A stretch of DNA of 64,000 nt from Fibrella aestuarina BUZ 2 (GTDB lineage: Bacteria > Bacteroidota > Bacteroidia > Cytophagales > Spirosomataceae). The first letter of the stretch is position 1, and each line of letters begins with the position of its first letter. The position numbers and the translations under genes are program-made. The notes below the pieces were generated by a model. The model did no database searches. It had not been told where the DNA came from and worked only from the letters and a program-made list of their open reading frames with translations. Of this stretch, positions 44,301-52,565 are shown piece by piece. The stretch covers positions 4,742,555 to 4,806,554 of the forward strand of contig NC_020054.1 of the NCBI RefSeq assembly GCF_000331105.1, written 5' to 3'.

Positions 44301-47300
44301 CGTCGGCCTGTGGCTCTAGCTTCTCCACCGTCAGCGGGAAACCGTAGGCACTCTGCACGAGCATCCCTTTGTAGGTCGTCAGCTTCAGGATTACGCCCGT
44401 AGCCAACCCGTTTTTGAGCGTTACGGTCGCTACGGCCCCCACGATGGTATTGGTTTGCCCATCGAGGGTAGCCCTGATTTTTACGGGGCCGTCGGTGAGG
44501 GGTAACCCACGCAGGCTGAACGTACCCAGCGTGGTGCCGAGCTGCCCGTTGGCCGAATTGGTACGGATGAGCGCTTCGCCGCTGTTGTCGCCGCTCACAT
44601 TCCCCGCCGACACGGATGCCGGTTCGGTCTCGTTCAGGCTTTGCGCGTAATCAAGGTACACCTTCGCCCCTTTTACCGGCTCCCCGTCGAGCGTCACCAG
44701 GCCGTCGATGCGGCCCCCGGCTTTCATCAGCACGGTGTAGACCGTCCAGTTTTTCGACTCTTTATTTTTAACCTCAACCAGTTGCGGGATAAAATCGCTG
44801 TTGGTTCCGCCGTTAATCTTCACCGTGTAGTTATCAACCGACACGTTTTCGAATTCGATGCTGGCGATCCCCTCCTTGCCGGTTTTCTCTTTCTTGTCGA
44901 GATCACCGTTTACCGTCACCCAGATGTCGGGAATAGGCTGGTTGGTAGCGGCATTCTTTACCAGAAACCGCATCCGGTGCTGCACACGCTCAACCGTAAT
45001 GGTGTTCAGGTTGCGTTTCTCGTCCAGCTTCAGGCCTTTCAGTTGTAACGTGTCGGCCCAATAACCAGGATCGATCGGTTCCACAATCAGTTGCTGGTTA
45101 CCACTGGACGCGACGGCGATGGTAAATGACCCATCGGGTTTGGTTTCCACCACCGAACTGTCGGCCATGCGCCGCACATAGGCCGGGATGCCCACCGTCT
45201 TACCGGTTTTCTGGTAACCGAATTTGGGGTCAGCCACCACTTCAGGTCCTTTCACGACACCCGTTACGATGGCACCGGGGACAAACTGAAGCGCGATATT
45301 GTACGACGTACCCGTTGGGTTCACGGGCTGTGTCTGGAATTCGGCGTAGCCGTCATCTTGCTGTCCGTCGAGGCGATAGCCGGGTACGTAGGCCATCAGG
45401 TAGAAGCGTTTGGCGCCTTCGCCCTTGGCAAAGTAATTCCCTACCGGTAACTCGAAATAGCCCGAACCGGGCGTAGATAGGTTCGTCAGCCCCGCATTGA
45501 CGGTCGTTTTATTGCCCTTGGCGTCAACCGTATAAATCGGTTTGGGTACGCCCTTCGCATCCAGTTCAAACAGCGATAGCGTTCCTTTCAACTTCTTATC
45601 CGACGACTTATCGACGAACTTGACGAGCAGCCGCGACGGCCCCGACTTTACCGTGATTTCGTCGTAGAGAAGGTTGGTTTTACTATCGAATTTGCCCAAC
45701 GCGGAGAAGTACACGTCGTTCGGATCGGTGCCGAAGTTAGTTGAGCGCGTAACCACCCTGGCTTCGAAATAGTCGATGGCATCTTCCTTGGGCAACACAT
45801 AGAAATAATACTGGCCGAAGAAAAGCAGGTTGGGTTCTTTGCCGGGTGTCCATTTCGTCAGGTAGCCTTCATTGTCAGTTTCACCTTCGGCGTAGTATTC
45901 GACGGCGTCAGTGCCAGGAAAGGGTTTACCATACGGTGTCCAGAGCTTATTGTATGACGAGGTGGGCAGGGTTTCGAACTTGTTTTTACCATTCCCTTCT
46001 TTCTCGGGTAGCTGAATCATCCCTTTGCTACTCTCCCGGTAGATGATGACCCGTGCTCCCGACACACCCAACAGTTCGCCTTTTTTCACCGGATCGGCCT
46101 TCGTCACCCGCACCTTGTAGGGATATTTGTTGACGGCATGCACAATCTCACCCATGTCGAGGCTACCAAACGCCTGAACCAGTACGGTATTGGAGACCGG
46201 GGCCGTCGTGTAATAGCCCGCTCCCTGTTGCAACTCGAAATAATAGAATCGGGTGATCGTGCTGATGGTGGTGACGTCGTCGGGGTAGGTGAGTTGAACA
46301 GGCGAAGCCACGGGCACGTCTTCGCTAAACAGCACCTGACGCAGGGTTTCGTCGGTCTCCGCCGGGCCGCCGCCTGCCTTTGCGCCAACCTGCTTGACTG
46401 CCTTGCTCCCAGCCTGATTGCCGGCGCTCTGCACCCCATAGGCAGCAGCGGCATCGAGCGAGGCCTGCTGGTAGGCACCCTGCATGGCACCCGGGCTAGT
46501 GTTGAGTTGCCCGCTGATGCCGTTGTCCATCTGCATCTGCTCCAGTACGCCGAAGTTGAGCAGACCCGTCCCGTCGAAATCGGGGTCGGTCAGCATGTCT
46601 TTCTTCGCCTGCTTTCCAGTGGGGTCTACCCCTTTGTTTTTGGCTAACCCGTTGGCGCCGGGATCGTCGTATTCTACCGAAGACGCGCTCACCTTGCCCG
46701 TGGCGTTGATGATTCCCTTGTAGTTGAGGTTCACCACCTCGACGCTGAAGTTGCCGTTCTTATCAGTCTTGCCCGTTCCCATCACCACGCCCTGATCGGC
46801 GGTGGAATAGGTATGCTGTTGCCCGTCTGCACCGGTATATGTCACGTTATCAAACTTGTAGAACGTCTGCTTGATCTTCTGCCCCGTACCGCCCCCCGTG
46901 ACCGACGGCTGGTAGTTGTTGTTGATCGAGTAGCCGACCTTCACCACAAAGGGCATATTTCCCATTACAAACTTTTCGGGTTGGTTGGGCCAGCTATACA
47001 GCATCCGGCCCGATAGCTTCGAGGTGGGCGGCAGCAACGACCGCAGTTTGTAGCTAGCCTGGTGGCTGAAATAGCTTTTCGAGCCGTTTTGCACCCCATA
47101 CCCGTTGGCCAGGGTGGGCTTGGGCACCTCGAAGAAGAGCGTGTCTTCGGGCGCAGCAAACGTCGCGTTGGCCTCGGCGGTGGTCAGATCGCCGGTCGGT
47201 TTGTTGTTGTATTTGCCGATGACCTGTTTGGCGGTAGCAATTCCTTTGGCCGGATCGGGGCGGGCCGAGAGGTAGTAGTCGTCGCCGGTGTTGGCGTTGC

Positions 47301-49773
47301 AGAGCAGGCGGTCGAACACCACCACGCCCTGAGGTTTGCCGTTGACCGTCTCGATAACCGTTTTGCCCGTTGCAATCAGCACCAGTCCGCTGCTGGCTTT
47401 GTTGAGTTCTTTCTGCTGCGCCTGCACCGCCCCACCATCAATGTCGCCCTCAATGGCCGGGATGCCACTGTCTTTGCCTTTACGGTACACGTCGATGACG
47501 ATGCCGTCGAGCGCCTGATTAATCGACTGTTCCATCTGCACCTTCGTTTTGCCGTTTTCGTAGCCGACCTGCGCCGTCGTCGGTTTCCCATCGGCTGTGG
47601 TCAGGGTGTACGACAGGTTGAAATCCTTGGTCACCTGTACTTTTGCCGAATAGGCGTAGACGTTCACCTTCGCCAGGCCTACGGCTACGCTGGTGCTGCC
47701 GGGCGTATAGGTCAGCGAACGTACCTCGCTGGTATTCTGGTAATAACCACTGGGCAGGTTGAGCGTATAATTGAGCGCCGTTTGGGGCACCAGCGTATTG
47801 TCGGCCGGACCACCGTTTTCGCCGATTGTCGCTTTCTGGATGGTCGTTTGCCCTACCACCGTGCCGATTTGCAGCAAGGCGGGCAGATCGCTCCAGGCGA
47901 TGGGAATCTCATAAATCCCATTGGCGTCGGTTTTCCCGTAGTAGGTGTAGGGCAGATCACCCGAGGCGGGTGGCGCGGTCGTTTTCGCTCCCTTGGGTAC
48001 GTTACCGCCCGAACCAGCACCTGCCGTAGTCGTCTTTGCTTTCGAGTTGCCCACCGCCGCTAATTTCTCCTGGGGCGAGAGCGCCTTACCCGTAGTAGCG
48101 GACGACTTGAGGCTGCCATTCTTGCTGTTATCGGCCAGCAAATCGGCCACACCCTGCTTGGCATACTGGGTCGAGAAACTGATCTTAACGTCGGTGTTAT
48201 TGGCCGGATAATCGCCCGTCATCCCGTCGCCGGTAAACTTGTAGCGAATTTGTCCGCGTACGATAAAGCCCGCACTAACCTGTTTTTTGAGGCGGAACGA
48301 ACACGTTTTCGAGGTCAGCGGCCACTTTTTCAGGTCATCGTCGCCCAGCGCTTTCCGAACGGCGTCGGGTAATACCAGCTCAACCTGGTAATCGTACTGC
48401 TGATCATAAGCCAGCGCAAAACCAGGCTGATCGGGATTGCCCGCGATAAACTCCTTGCTGGTGGGCGTGGGTGCCCAGGCAATTTTTCCCCCTTCGTGAT
48501 CGAAGACGGTCAGTTTATACAGGCCGCCTGCTTTCTGAATTGCCCCGCGCACGCTGGCGCTGTCGGTGCTGTAGCCCATCTTCTGCGCCAGCAGCTTACG
48601 AAACGTAGGATCGGGTTTCCACGACAGAGCGATGCTACTGCCGTTGCCGGCCGTCAGGGTGGCCGGAGCGGTTGATTTCAGGTCGTCGCAGGCCACCAGC
48701 ACGGCCCGGTTGATTGTTCCACTTCTGACCACCATGGGTGTGCTTTTCAGTGAATCCAGGCCCGCCGACAGCAGCAGACCGTACTGAAACGCACAAACCG
48801 GGCTTTTGCCGTCGTTGAGAAACTGGGTTCTGCCACTCAGGTCCCGCGCCTGCACCCGCCAGGCGTATTTCTTACCCGGAATCAGCAGTGGATGCACCAC
48901 CGAGTACAGGAACGTACTGGTTTTCAACCCCTTCACTTCGATGCCCGATTTGGGCAGCACCACGGCATCGATAAACACGTTAGGGTCGGCGGTTTCGAGC
49001 GGCAATTCCACAATCCGCAGCGTATAGTCGACCATCGCGGGCGACACGCCCACGGGCGGGGTCCAGGTAAAAACGAGCGTTTGCGGCGTCAGGGGCTGCA
49101 CCTCGGCATCGCAGAGGGGCGCAATCAGGATAGGTGGCTCCACGGCTTTGACCGGAAACGGCGGCGAACACCCCAGCGGGTTCTCAGGTGAGAGGGGACG
49201 GCTGGTGGCGTTATCGTAGGCCCGAATACAGAGTTGATAGGTCCCCTCCGGTAGCGGCAGCCCCCGATACAGGCTATTCCGGTCGACACCCTGCACATCG
49301 ATCTGATTCAGATCAAACAGACCCGAGAGGTCGGCGTAGGTCAGCAGCCGGTTCTGAAACGGCTCCAGCGCGAGCGGAACGGGCGGGCGGTAGTTGGGCA
49401 GCGTCTGAATCACCACGCCGTTGTCGCCCGTCACGTTCCCCTGCAACCGTACCTGCAGGCGGTTGGCCGTGGTGTTGCGCACAAAGACCTGCACCTGTTT
49501 ACCCGCCCCCGCATAATCCTGCAAATAAGCGCTATAGGGCGGCAACACGCTGATGGTGATCTGCACGTCGTTCTGCGCAAACGCCGGGAAAAGGGTTAAC
49601 GCGAAGACGCAAAGGAGTGCGAGCTTACCCCACCCCCGGCCCCTCCCCTTATTGCAAGGGGAGGGGAACAAGCCCGGCTTAGACGCGGAGCTACTGTAGA
49701 GCGGTTCCCCTCCCCTTATGTCAAGGGGAGGGGCTAGGGGTGGGGTGTAATCAGAACGAGATGCCATAGCCAA
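41368..49773 (-). CDS. Giant (2801 aa) TANFOR-like surface protein
   Basis: A very large exported protein. A hydrophobic signal (KLALLCVFALTLFPAFAQ) is preceded by about 45 residues (APPLDIRGGEPLYSSSASK...) that are encoded by a palindromic repeat. Residues 68-350 (QITISVLPPYSAYLQDYAGA, EGTYQLCIRAYD, LVFTWTPPV, KKYAWRVQARDLSG) resemble the TANFOR domain of Bacteroidota surface proteins. The rest is beta-rich, with many carboxypeptidase-regulatory-like units (GRIDGLVTLDGEPVKGAKVY, LVKFVDKSSDKKLKGTLSL), a long autotransporter-like stretch and a Cys-rich end (CSIPIQCNCG). No T9SS domain is seen. The ATG at 49773 (or 49767) overlaps the upstream gene; no other ATG precedes the signal. Probably a surface scaffold or adhesin. 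Confidence 0.85.
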   Translation of the reverse strand: MAMASRSDYTPPLAPPLDIRGGEPLYSSSASKPGLFPSPCNKGRGRGWGKLALLCVFALTLFPAFAQNDVQITISVLPPYSAYLQDYAGAGKQVQVFVRNTTANRLQVRLQGNVTGDNGVVIQTLPNYRPPVPLALEPFQNRLLTYADLSGLFDLNQIDVQGVDRNSLYRGLPLPEGTYQLCIRAYDNATSRPLSPENPLGCSPPFPVKAVEPPILIAPLCDAEVQPLTPQTLVFTWTPPVGVSPAMVDYTLRIVELPLETADPNVFIDAVVLPKSGIEVKGLKTSTFLYSVVHPLLIPGKKYAWRVQARDLSGRTQFLNDGKSPVCAFQYGLLLSAGLDSLKSTPMVVRSGTINRAVLVACDDLKSTAPATLTAGNGSSIALSWKPDPTFRKLLAQKMGYSTDSASVRGAIQKAGGLYKLTVFDHEGGKIAWAPTPTSKEFIAGNPDQPGFALAYDQQYDYQVELVLPDAVRKALGDDDLKKWPLTSKTCSFRLKKQVSAGFIVRGQIRYKFTGDGMTGDYPANNTDVKISFSTQYAKQGVADLLADNSKNGSLKSSATTGKALSPQEKLAAVGNSKAKTTTAGAGSGGNVPKGAKTTAPPASGDLPYTYYGKTDANGIYEIPIAWSDLPALLQIGTVVGQTTIQKATIGENGGPADNTLVPQTALNYTLNLPSGYYQNTSEVRSLTYTPGSTSVAVGLAKVNVYAYSAKVQVTKDFNLSYTLTTADGKPTTAQVGYENGKTKVQMEQSINQALDGIVIDVYRKGKDSGIPAIEGDIDGGAVQAQQKELNKASSGLVLIATGKTVIETVNGKPQGVVVFDRLLCNANTGDDYYLSARPDPAKGIATAKQVIGKYNNKPTGDLTTAEANATFAAPEDTLFFEVPKPTLANGYGVQNGSKSYFSHQASYKLRSLLPPTSKLSGRMLYSWPNQPEKFVMGNMPFVVKVGYSINNNYQPSVTGGGTGQKIKQTFYKFDNVTYTGADGQQHTYSTADQGVVMGTGKTDKNGNFSVEVVNLNYKGIINATGKVSASSVEYDDPGANGLAKNKGVDPTGKQAKKDMLTDPDFDGTGLLNFGVLEQMQMDNGISGQLNTSPGAMQGAYQQASLDAAAAYGVQSAGNQAGSKAVKQVGAKAGGGPAETDETLRQVLFSEDVPVASPVQLTYPDDVTTISTITRFYYFELQQGAGYYTTAPVSNTVLVQAFGSLDMGEIVHAVNKYPYKVRVTKADPVKKGELLGVSGARVIIYRESSKGMIQLPEKEGNGKNKFETLPTSSYNKLWTPYGKPFPGTDAVEYYAEGETDNEGYLTKWTPGKEPNLLFFGQYYFYVLPKEDAIDYFEARVVTRSTNFGTDPNDVYFSALGKFDSKTNLLYDEITVKSGPSRLLVKFVDKSSDKKLKGTLSLFELDAKGVPKPIYTVDAKGNKTTVNAGLTNLSTPGSGYFELPVGNYFAKGEGAKRFYLMAYVPGYRLDGQQDDGYAEFQTQPVNPTGTSYNIALQFVPGAIVTGVVKGPEVVADPKFGYQKTGKTVGIPAYVRRMADSSVVETKPDGSFTIAVASSGNQQLIVEPIDPGYWADTLQLKGLKLDEKRNLNTITVERVQHRMRFLVKNAATNQPIPDIWVTVNGDLDKKEKTGKEGIASIEFENVSVDNYTVKINGGTNSDFIPQLVEVKNKESKNWTVYTVLMKAGGRIDGLVTLDGEPVKGAKVYLDYAQSLNETEPASVSAGNVSGDNSGEALIRTNSANGQLGTTLGTFSLRGLPLTDGPVKIRATLDGQTNTIVGAVATVTLKNGLATGVILKLTTYKGMLVQSAYGFPLTVEKLEPQADGTVKVTGQVDLRKSQTAFTWLATGDVARLREVVFKATDGGGGQKVGTPAADQVALDGVADLKFQYAKRYNVLVRHSDYKPGDAPKALTISRNTDGRGVLAGKVQIVDNSFDYPSTYLSFANKGDENFYLATTTGKTQMQQQEVVINGKKTTTNVAVTTTDSRIEVLNALSADGAFTKKIVTPAPTLTKYALSDEKGGRIRFSFLQFPADADPAASYIDPTDARIHLSVDLNCHIDNMQPADFKVHIDDLVLDDKLIYPKKGSNPLELKFEDWTLTVRDWSIDPQEGGIVKQGPIVIVKPGEVAASTANDPILMKTGAADIAFGKFVLRHDLFLLEGPRLGKLPIGDGIAELAILNPEGAFFSFDTGFDGKGHWKLGAFGKEGGPAGVLTLTNPGSAGDLLVSTQAGKKDKTTIRFDYVQLLSNNVNILTVSQDQTFRVRGNSLTEFTPGGFTSGKGFLSLKGGFNLLGVPRAAPLEMSVNYLKEAQGVTGTYSDITAPWGVDLLGKTRFTTTLGKPNLSITPTDVVIDGTSVEEGAMPVLKTLLCARSGSASPIWLQVVPQTVSMTGKHKLDVLGIVGAQVKKGAADWAAPLTFYGELYDNEGLKKSPDPANAWFTQYTVYGDMHVKELDTKGLAIDSLSSKGGNLKIDPKGNFKLDKLSLLGSGKEANGTVSITNKGIQIDNLTTPLGEVKLLVDFAKPAIIGSIDISAPVEAGYDDLSDPDIFPGTNGGFRKPIGIGPFKCRGQGSMLIDKHGFYLVASVQAKGELPPPIQGLQMGIAIGYRNTYESDAVTILRGSSKDPLLPCKITEATGIHGFFMGGGITVLHKELKIDVLVAEAWAKADVSLFASSELNIKKGLSVTFGSGAVASGDIGVRILCASASADVLVLGDMVGTLSTTDPKICMGATVAAGFEAKVSACGVFDDVSVSKTLGVKAEVHWPGSPVFSFDFIEASGFPGKDCSIPIQCNCGTPLPPAQ
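49628..49745. repeat. GC-rich inverted repeat pair, in coding frame of the giant gene
   Basis: Two short hairpins, each a CCCCTCCCCTT / AAGGGGAGGGG palindrome (around 49652-49676 and 49708-49734), are themselves in opposite orientation and are flanked by CCCCACCCC / GGGGTGGGG at the ends. The unit lies between two same-strand genes and is read through as the N-terminal extension of the giant protein. Confidence 0.75.
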
Positions 49774-51505
49774 GGTTGCCTCTGAGTTCGTTGAATGTTT
49801 GCTCGGCGATGCCGGTATCGGTGTTCAGGTAATAGAGCGACACGTTGAGTGTCTGGCGTTTGGCGAACTGGTAGTTGCCCGTCAGCGAGGCCGTAATGAC
49901 CTTGCCCGTTACGCCCATCTGCTTGTTTACCAGGTAGCTGGCATTGAAAGCCGTTGTCAGTTTTTTATCGAAAAACGCCTGATTCATCCCCACGGTGGGG
50001 CCGTAAAACCGGACAATGCCGTCGTTGGTGGGCGCCAACGTACCGGTGCTATCGCGCAGGCCGAGCGTAGCCGCCACGGGCAGGTTGGTTTGGGTATAGG
50101 TCAGCACGGCGGTAGCGCCCCACCCCGTCACGGTTTGCTGGTACAGGTACGTCAGGTTGGCGTTGAGGTTCTTGTTTTCCGTTTGGGCGGCCGTGCGGGC
50201 GTTCAGATCGCTCAACTGCTGGTAGGTGGTTGTGAGCAGAAAGCTTTGGACGATCTCTTCGCGTTGCCGTGTGTAACGCAGGTTGAGGGTGGCCGACAGG
50301 TTGTTCTGCGCCAGCCGCAGCGTATCGATCACCGGCCGCAAACCCGCCTGCTGACTGATGCCGTAATTGCTCAGTTGCAAGTCGGCACCGAACCGGGTTT
50401 CCGGGTTGTAGCTGACGAGCAGCGAACCAATCGTCCGTCCCGTGCGGACGTTGCGCGAGTTGGCCAGGTTGTCGAACTGAATACCGTAGCTTCCCGATAG
50501 CCGGAGTCTGTTCTCCAGCAGGTTCAGCGACGGGGCGATGGCGTAGCTCTCGATGTCGGACTGGAAGTAGTAGGCTCCCATCGTCTGGAAGTTCGGGTCG
50601 ATGCGCTTGTATTGCAGCTTCAGCCCGCCCCAACTATCGCGGTAACCCACCGACGCCTGCACCGCCTGCGTGAGCTGGGTGCTGAGGCGCGGCGTGTAAA
50701 ACCGCCCGAACAGCCGCACGACCGGATTACTGCCTTCGGCGGCCACTTCACCCGCCCGCAGATCCCGCGTGTAGGCACTCAGGGCGGCGTCAAGTTCGAC
50801 CGTAAAAACCTTCCTAATCAACAGGCGGGAGGTAATGCCAACCACCAGGTTTTCGGCGGGCGTAACAGTCTGCGTAGCCGATTGGGGCACCGACAGAATC
50901 GACGACGAGTCGTCTTTGGCGCGCAGCATGGTCAGGTCGACGTAGTTATTGGGTTTGCCGTAACCCACCTTCACGGCGTACCCCGTTCGGCCGTAGCTGG
51001 GCAGCACATTGGCGTCAGCCAACGTACCTGAGATGGCATTATTGAACCGGCCGTAGATGGCCCCAAGCCGCAGCTTGCCGGGGTTGAGCTCGACGCCGCC
51101 CCCCAGAAACGTATGCCCCGCCAGCGTAAACGGCGAGAATGTAACGTTGCGGTAGCCGCCGTGCACGGTGAGCCATTTGTAGGTGGGCGACAGACCAAAC
51201 TGGTTGAACGGCTGCCGGACGCTGAAACTCGCCCCCTGATTGCCCAGCACCGCCGTAATCGGGATGCTGAGGCCCTGCGGCAGGGCGATGGTCACCTGCC
51301 CGCTCAGCCCCAGTGGGGCCGTCTGGTTGCGGGCGGCAATGCCGTTGGCCGTGTAGAAGCCAGCGTAGGCATTGAGCCCGCCCGACACCTTCACGTACCT
51401 GGCCAGCAGGGAAGGTGCTTTTGCCAGCGAGTCCGTTTGCCCATGAGCGGGCGTCACGGTCTGCCAGACCAGACAGCAAAACAGGATGGATAGAAGACGG
51501 CGCAT
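49751..51505 (-). CDS. Outer-membrane beta-barrel protein, first gene of the surface operon
   Basis: A 584-aa exported protein (signal peptide LLSILFCCLVWQTVTPAHGQ). The whole mature part shows barrel-like alternating strands (LRLGAIYGRFNNAISG, AVKVGYGKPNNYVDLTMLRA, LNVSLYYLNTDTG) and ends in GNLGYGISF with a terminal Phe, typical of outer-membrane proteins. It overlaps the giant gene by 23 bp. It could anchor or export the downstream surface proteins. A promoter with TAGTTTTG lies about 40 bp upstream. No named family is recognised. Confidence 0.8.
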   Translation of the reverse strand: MRRLLSILFCCLVWQTVTPAHGQTDSLAKAPSLLARYVKVSGGLNAYAGFYTANGIAARNQTAPLGLSGQVTIALPQGLSIPITAVLGNQGASFSVRQPFNQFGLSPTYKWLTVHGGYRNVTFSPFTLAGHTFLGGGVELNPGKLRLGAIYGRFNNAISGTLADANVLPSYGRTGYAVKVGYGKPNNYVDLTMLRAKDDSSSILSVPQSATQTVTPAENLVVGITSRLLIRKVFTVELDAALSAYTRDLRAGEVAAEGSNPVVRLFGRFYTPRLSTQLTQAVQASVGYRDSWGGLKLQYKRIDPNFQTMGAYYFQSDIESYAIAPSLNLLENRLRLSGSYGIQFDNLANSRNVRTGRTIGSLLVSYNPETRFGADLQLSNYGISQQAGLRPVIDTLRLAQNNLSATLNLRYTRQREEIVQSFLLTTTYQQLSDLNARTAAQTENKNLNANLTYLYQQTVTGWGATAVLTYTQTNLPVAATLGLRDSTGTLAPTNDGIVRFYGPTVGMNQAFFDKKLTTAFNASYLVNKQMGVTGKVITASLTGNYQFAKRQTLNVSLYYLNTDTGIAEQTFNELRGNLGYGISF

Positions 51506-51542
51506 CGGATTAGGAGCAGCGTGAACCACGTCGAAGAATGGT

Positions 51543-51591
51543 CAAAACTACAGCCCTAACGCCATGTGCATCAATCGGATAAATGTATGAT
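51543..51591 (-). promoter_or_regulatory. Promoter and candidate operator of the surface operon
   Basis: On the minus strand, TAGTTTTG (51543-51550) matches the TAnnTTTG -7 box. A TTG-containing -33-like element lies at about 51572-51575. The 18-bp motif at 51574-51591 is 23 bp upstream of the -7 box and matches 52426-52443 with one mismatch. Confidence 0.6.
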
Positions 51592-51738
51592 CTTCACCAA
51601 CGGCTGTCCATCTGCCACACACCGTACTGGTCCGATTACCGCCGCGCAAAGGAACGCCACAAGGGGCTCCGGGCGGCCGTTGGGGCACTACACCTTACCT
51701 TTGGAAAGCGCTGCCGTTCAGCAGCTTGGGCGGGCGGC

Positions 51739-52374
51739 TCAGTAGTGGCCCGTTTTCAGCGCCTTGGCTACCGCCTCCGATTTGGAGTTGACGTGCAGCT
51801 TCTGATAAATGTTGACGATGTGGGTGCGCACCGTGCCCATGCTGATGTGGCAATGGGCTGCAATCAGTTTGTAGCTGTCGCCCTCGACCAGGCGGCGCAG
51901 CACCTCCTGTTCTTTTTCGGTCAGGTCGAAGCTGCTGGCGGGCGCCGGGCGCTTGGGTGGCTGGAACGTACCCAGCAGTTTAGCCGCGATTGTCGGCGTC
52001 ATCACGGCGCCGCCCGCTGCCACGTCGCGCAGCGCCTCGGTGAGCCGGCTGCCGGGCGTTTTCTTCAGCAGATAACCCATCGCCCCGGCTGACACGGCCT
52101 CGAAGACGGCTTCGGGTTCTTCATGGACGGTGAGCATCAATATGGGTGGGGGCGCGGGCAGCGTCTGAATCAGCCGCACCGCTTCGATGCCCGACCGGCC
52201 GGGCATATCAATATCCATCAACACAACGTCGGGCTGATCAACAACGATCGTTTGCGTGACCTCCAGCGCGTTGGGGTAGGCACCGATCGGCAGTAGATCA
52301 TCCGTAGTGTCGAGCAGCATCACCAGCGTCTGTCGCAGCGAGTCGTTGTCGTCGTAGATAGATACCCGAATCAT
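51739..52374 (-). CDS. NarL/LuxR-family response regulator
   Basis: A 211-aa two-component regulator. The receiver domain (1-125) has the acidic pocket IYDDND, the phospho-acceptor Asp in DVVLMDIDMPGRSG, the Thr in LMLTVHEEPE and the Lys in YLLKKTPGS. The C-terminal LuxR-type helix-turn-helix is LTEKEQEVLRRLVEGDSYKLIAAHCHISMGTVRTH. No kinase lies beside it. The ATG at 52374 is chosen; the frame extends to a TTG at 52398. It sits directly upstream of the surface operon, on the same strand, and both promoters share an 18-bp motif, so it may regulate itself and the operon. Confidence 0.93.
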   Translation of the reverse strand: MIRVSIYDDNDSLRQTLVMLLDTTDDLLPIGAYPNALEVTQTIVVDQPDVVLMDIDMPGRSGIEAVRLIQTLPAPPPILMLTVHEEPEAVFEAVSAGAMGYLLKKTPGSRLTEALRDVAAGGAVMTPTIAAKLLGTFQPPKRPAPASSFDLTEKEQEVLRRLVEGDSYKLIAAHCHISMGTVRTHIVNIYQKLHVNSKSEAVAKALKTGHY

Positions 52375-52395
52375 GGTGTGTACGTAGTCTGTCTG

Positions 52396-52443
52396 CAAAT
52401 GTAATGGCCCGGCCTATTCGGTTCTATCGGATAAAGGTATGAT
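52396..52443 (-). promoter_or_regulatory. Promoter and candidate operator of the response regulator gene
   Basis: On the minus strand TACATTTG (52396-52403) matches the -7 consensus, with no good -33 element. The 18-bp motif (52426-52443) ends 22 bp upstream of it, nearly the same spacing as at the surface operon (23 bp). This geometry fits an activator site replacing a poor -33 box. Confidence 0.6.
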
Positions 52444-52467
52444 GCTATTAAATAGTACAAAAGGTTG

Positions 52468-52475
52468 TATCTTTG
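52468..52475 (+). promoter_or_regulatory. -7 box of the pseudouridine synthase gene
   Basis: TATCTTTG fits TAnnTTTG and lies 91 bp before the ATG at 52566. No clear -33 element is visible. The shared 18-bp motif ends 24 bp upstream of it, so the motif is placed almost symmetrically between two divergent promoters. Confidence 0.5.
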
Positions 52476-52565
52476 CGCCCCCGTTGCCCAGTCAATCTAT
52501 GCATTATAGCTGATGCTCAACGGATTTTACGCAAAACAGGCAGTAGATGCTTACTGCATTTTTCC

